A stretch of DNA of 64,000 nt from PALSA-911 sp963743035 (GTDB lineage: Bacteria; Pseudomonadota; Alphaproteobacteria; Acetobacterales; Acetobacteraceae), in the NCBI GenBank assembly GCA_963743035.1, contig CAVUOB010000018.1, positions 434,001-498,000 on the forward strand. The letters run 5' to 3'. Position numbers and translations under genes: made by a program. Positions 63,216 through 64,000 of the stretch are shown here, in pieces. The notes below the pieces were generated by a model. That model was not told the origin of the DNA. It was given only the letters and a program-made list of their open reading frames with translations, and did no database searches. Positions within the stretch are counted from its first letter, which is position 1, and each line of letters opens with the position of its first letter.

Positions 63216-64000
63216 ATGTCGCATAACAGCTTCGGCCATCTGTTCCGCGTTACCACCTGGGGCGAAAGCCACGGCCCGGCGATCGGCTGCGTGGTGGATG
63301 GCTGCCCGCCGCGCATCCCGCTGACCGAGGCCGATATCCAGCCCTGGCTGGACCGGCGCCGCCCCGGCCAATCCAAGTTCACCACCCAGCGCCAGGAACC
63401 CGACGCGGTACAGATCCTGTCCGGCGTGTTCGAGGGCATGACCACCGGCACGCCGATCGCGCTGGTGATCGAGAATGTCGATCAGCGCTCGAAGGATTAC
63501 GGCGAGATCGCCCAGCGCTTCCGCCCCGGCCATGCCGACCTCGACCTATGAGCTGAAATACGGCATCCGCGACTATCGCGGCGGCGGGCGCAGCTCGGCG
63601 CGCGAGACGGCGATGCGGGTGGCCGCCGGCGCGATCGCGCGCAAGGTGCTGGGGACCGGCATGCGCATCCGCGGCGCGCTGGTGCAGATCGGGCCGCACC
63701 GCATCGATCGGTCCCGCTGGGACTGGAAGGTGGTGGACGAAAACCCGTTCTTCTGCCCGGACCCGGTGACCGCCACGCGCTGGGAAGAGTACCTCGATCA
63801 GGTGCGGAAGGCCGGGTCCTCGGCCGGCGCGGTGATCGAGGTGGTGGCGGAGGGCGTGCCGCCGGGCCTGGGCGCGCCGATCTACGCCAAGCTGGACGCC
63901 GAGCTGGCCGGAGCACTGATGTCCATCAACGCCGTGAAGGGCGTGGAGATCGGCGAGGGGTTCGAGGCCGCCGCGCTGAGCGGGGAAGAGAACGCCGACG
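63216..64000 (+). CDS. aroC: Chorismate synthase (partial, frame broken by +1 base)
   Basis: Last step of the shikimate pathway. ATG 63216: MSHNSFGHLFRVTTWGESHG, FMN signature GESHGPAIGCVVDG, then RPGHAD at 63522-63539. Here one extra base (about 63543, ctcGacc) breaks the frame; the next frame continues TYELKYGIRDYRGGGRSSA and reads on to the window end through MSINAVKGVEIGEGF. The uninterrupted first frame stops at 63551. The gene continues beyond base 64000. aroC is essential for growth without aromatic supplements, so an assembly error is the best guess. Confidence 0.9.

Overview
The window reads as one chromosomal stretch of a GC-rich alphaproteobacterium. The 16S sequence, the rrn order 16S-tRNA-Ile-tRNA-Ala-23S-5S-tRNA-fMet and the gene set (Aap amino-acid transporter, TRAP transporter, type 2 ArgC, FabI next to aroC, a DUF3141/pta/fabI/ackA cluster) fit Rhodospirillales, most likely Acetobacteraceae. 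That placement is my inference; no database was searched. Nothing looks like a phage, plasmid, insertion sequence or CRISPR array.

Layout. 1-5.5 kb: aapJ-aapQ-aapM (amino-acid uptake, aapM cut by the window edge), a succinate-semialdehyde-type aldehyde dehydrogenase and nagA. 5.7-11.6 kb: HU, parE, dps, an MFS exporter and a nucleotide-sugar epimerase. 11.6-17.7 kb: a complete rRNA operon with promoter, leader, spacer tRNAs and terminator. 17.8-24.7 kb: VOC protein, uvrC, folB, uvrB, then rplM-rpsI with a textbook terminator. 24.7-28.6 kb: a PhyH dioxygenase and an envelope-modification set (OpgC-like acyltransferase, SGNH hydrolase, esterase). 28.7-34 kb: argC, gamma-carbonic anhydrase, two glycosyltransferases, siroheme synthase N-domain. 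34-40.2 kb: a signalling block (heme-type DUF3365 sensor, hybrid histidine kinase, DivK-like receiver, REC-SpoIIE phosphatase, STAS protein). 40.2-44.1 kb: a TRAP transporter and an enoyl-CoA hydratase. 44.2-53 kb: two converging gene groups, each preceded by a near-perfect FNR/FixK-type box: a small unknown protein, PPK2, Ysc84-like and DUF2254 on the plus strand; DUF3141, pta, fabI and ackA on the minus strand. 53.1-64 kb: an orphan PhnC-type ATPase, panB, a GatC-like/amidase/asparaginase/DUF6614 operon, flavin reductase, universal stress protein, pdxH with an APH-kinase fusion, a second fabI, and aroC running off the end.

Two points stand out. First, the 44-53 kb block looks like an oxygen- or redox-controlled module joining acetyl-phosphate/ATP and polyphosphate/ATP energy conversion with a PhaC-like DUF3141 protein that keeps a candidate Cys-Asp-His triad. 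Second, at least five conserved genes (PhyH, DUF2254, DUF3141, the APH-kinase fusion and essential aroC), and probably the esterase at 27.7 kb, are each broken by exactly one extra base. Because all shifts are single-base insertions and one hits aroC, consensus errors in the assembly are more likely than decay; the coordinates given for these genes span both frames.
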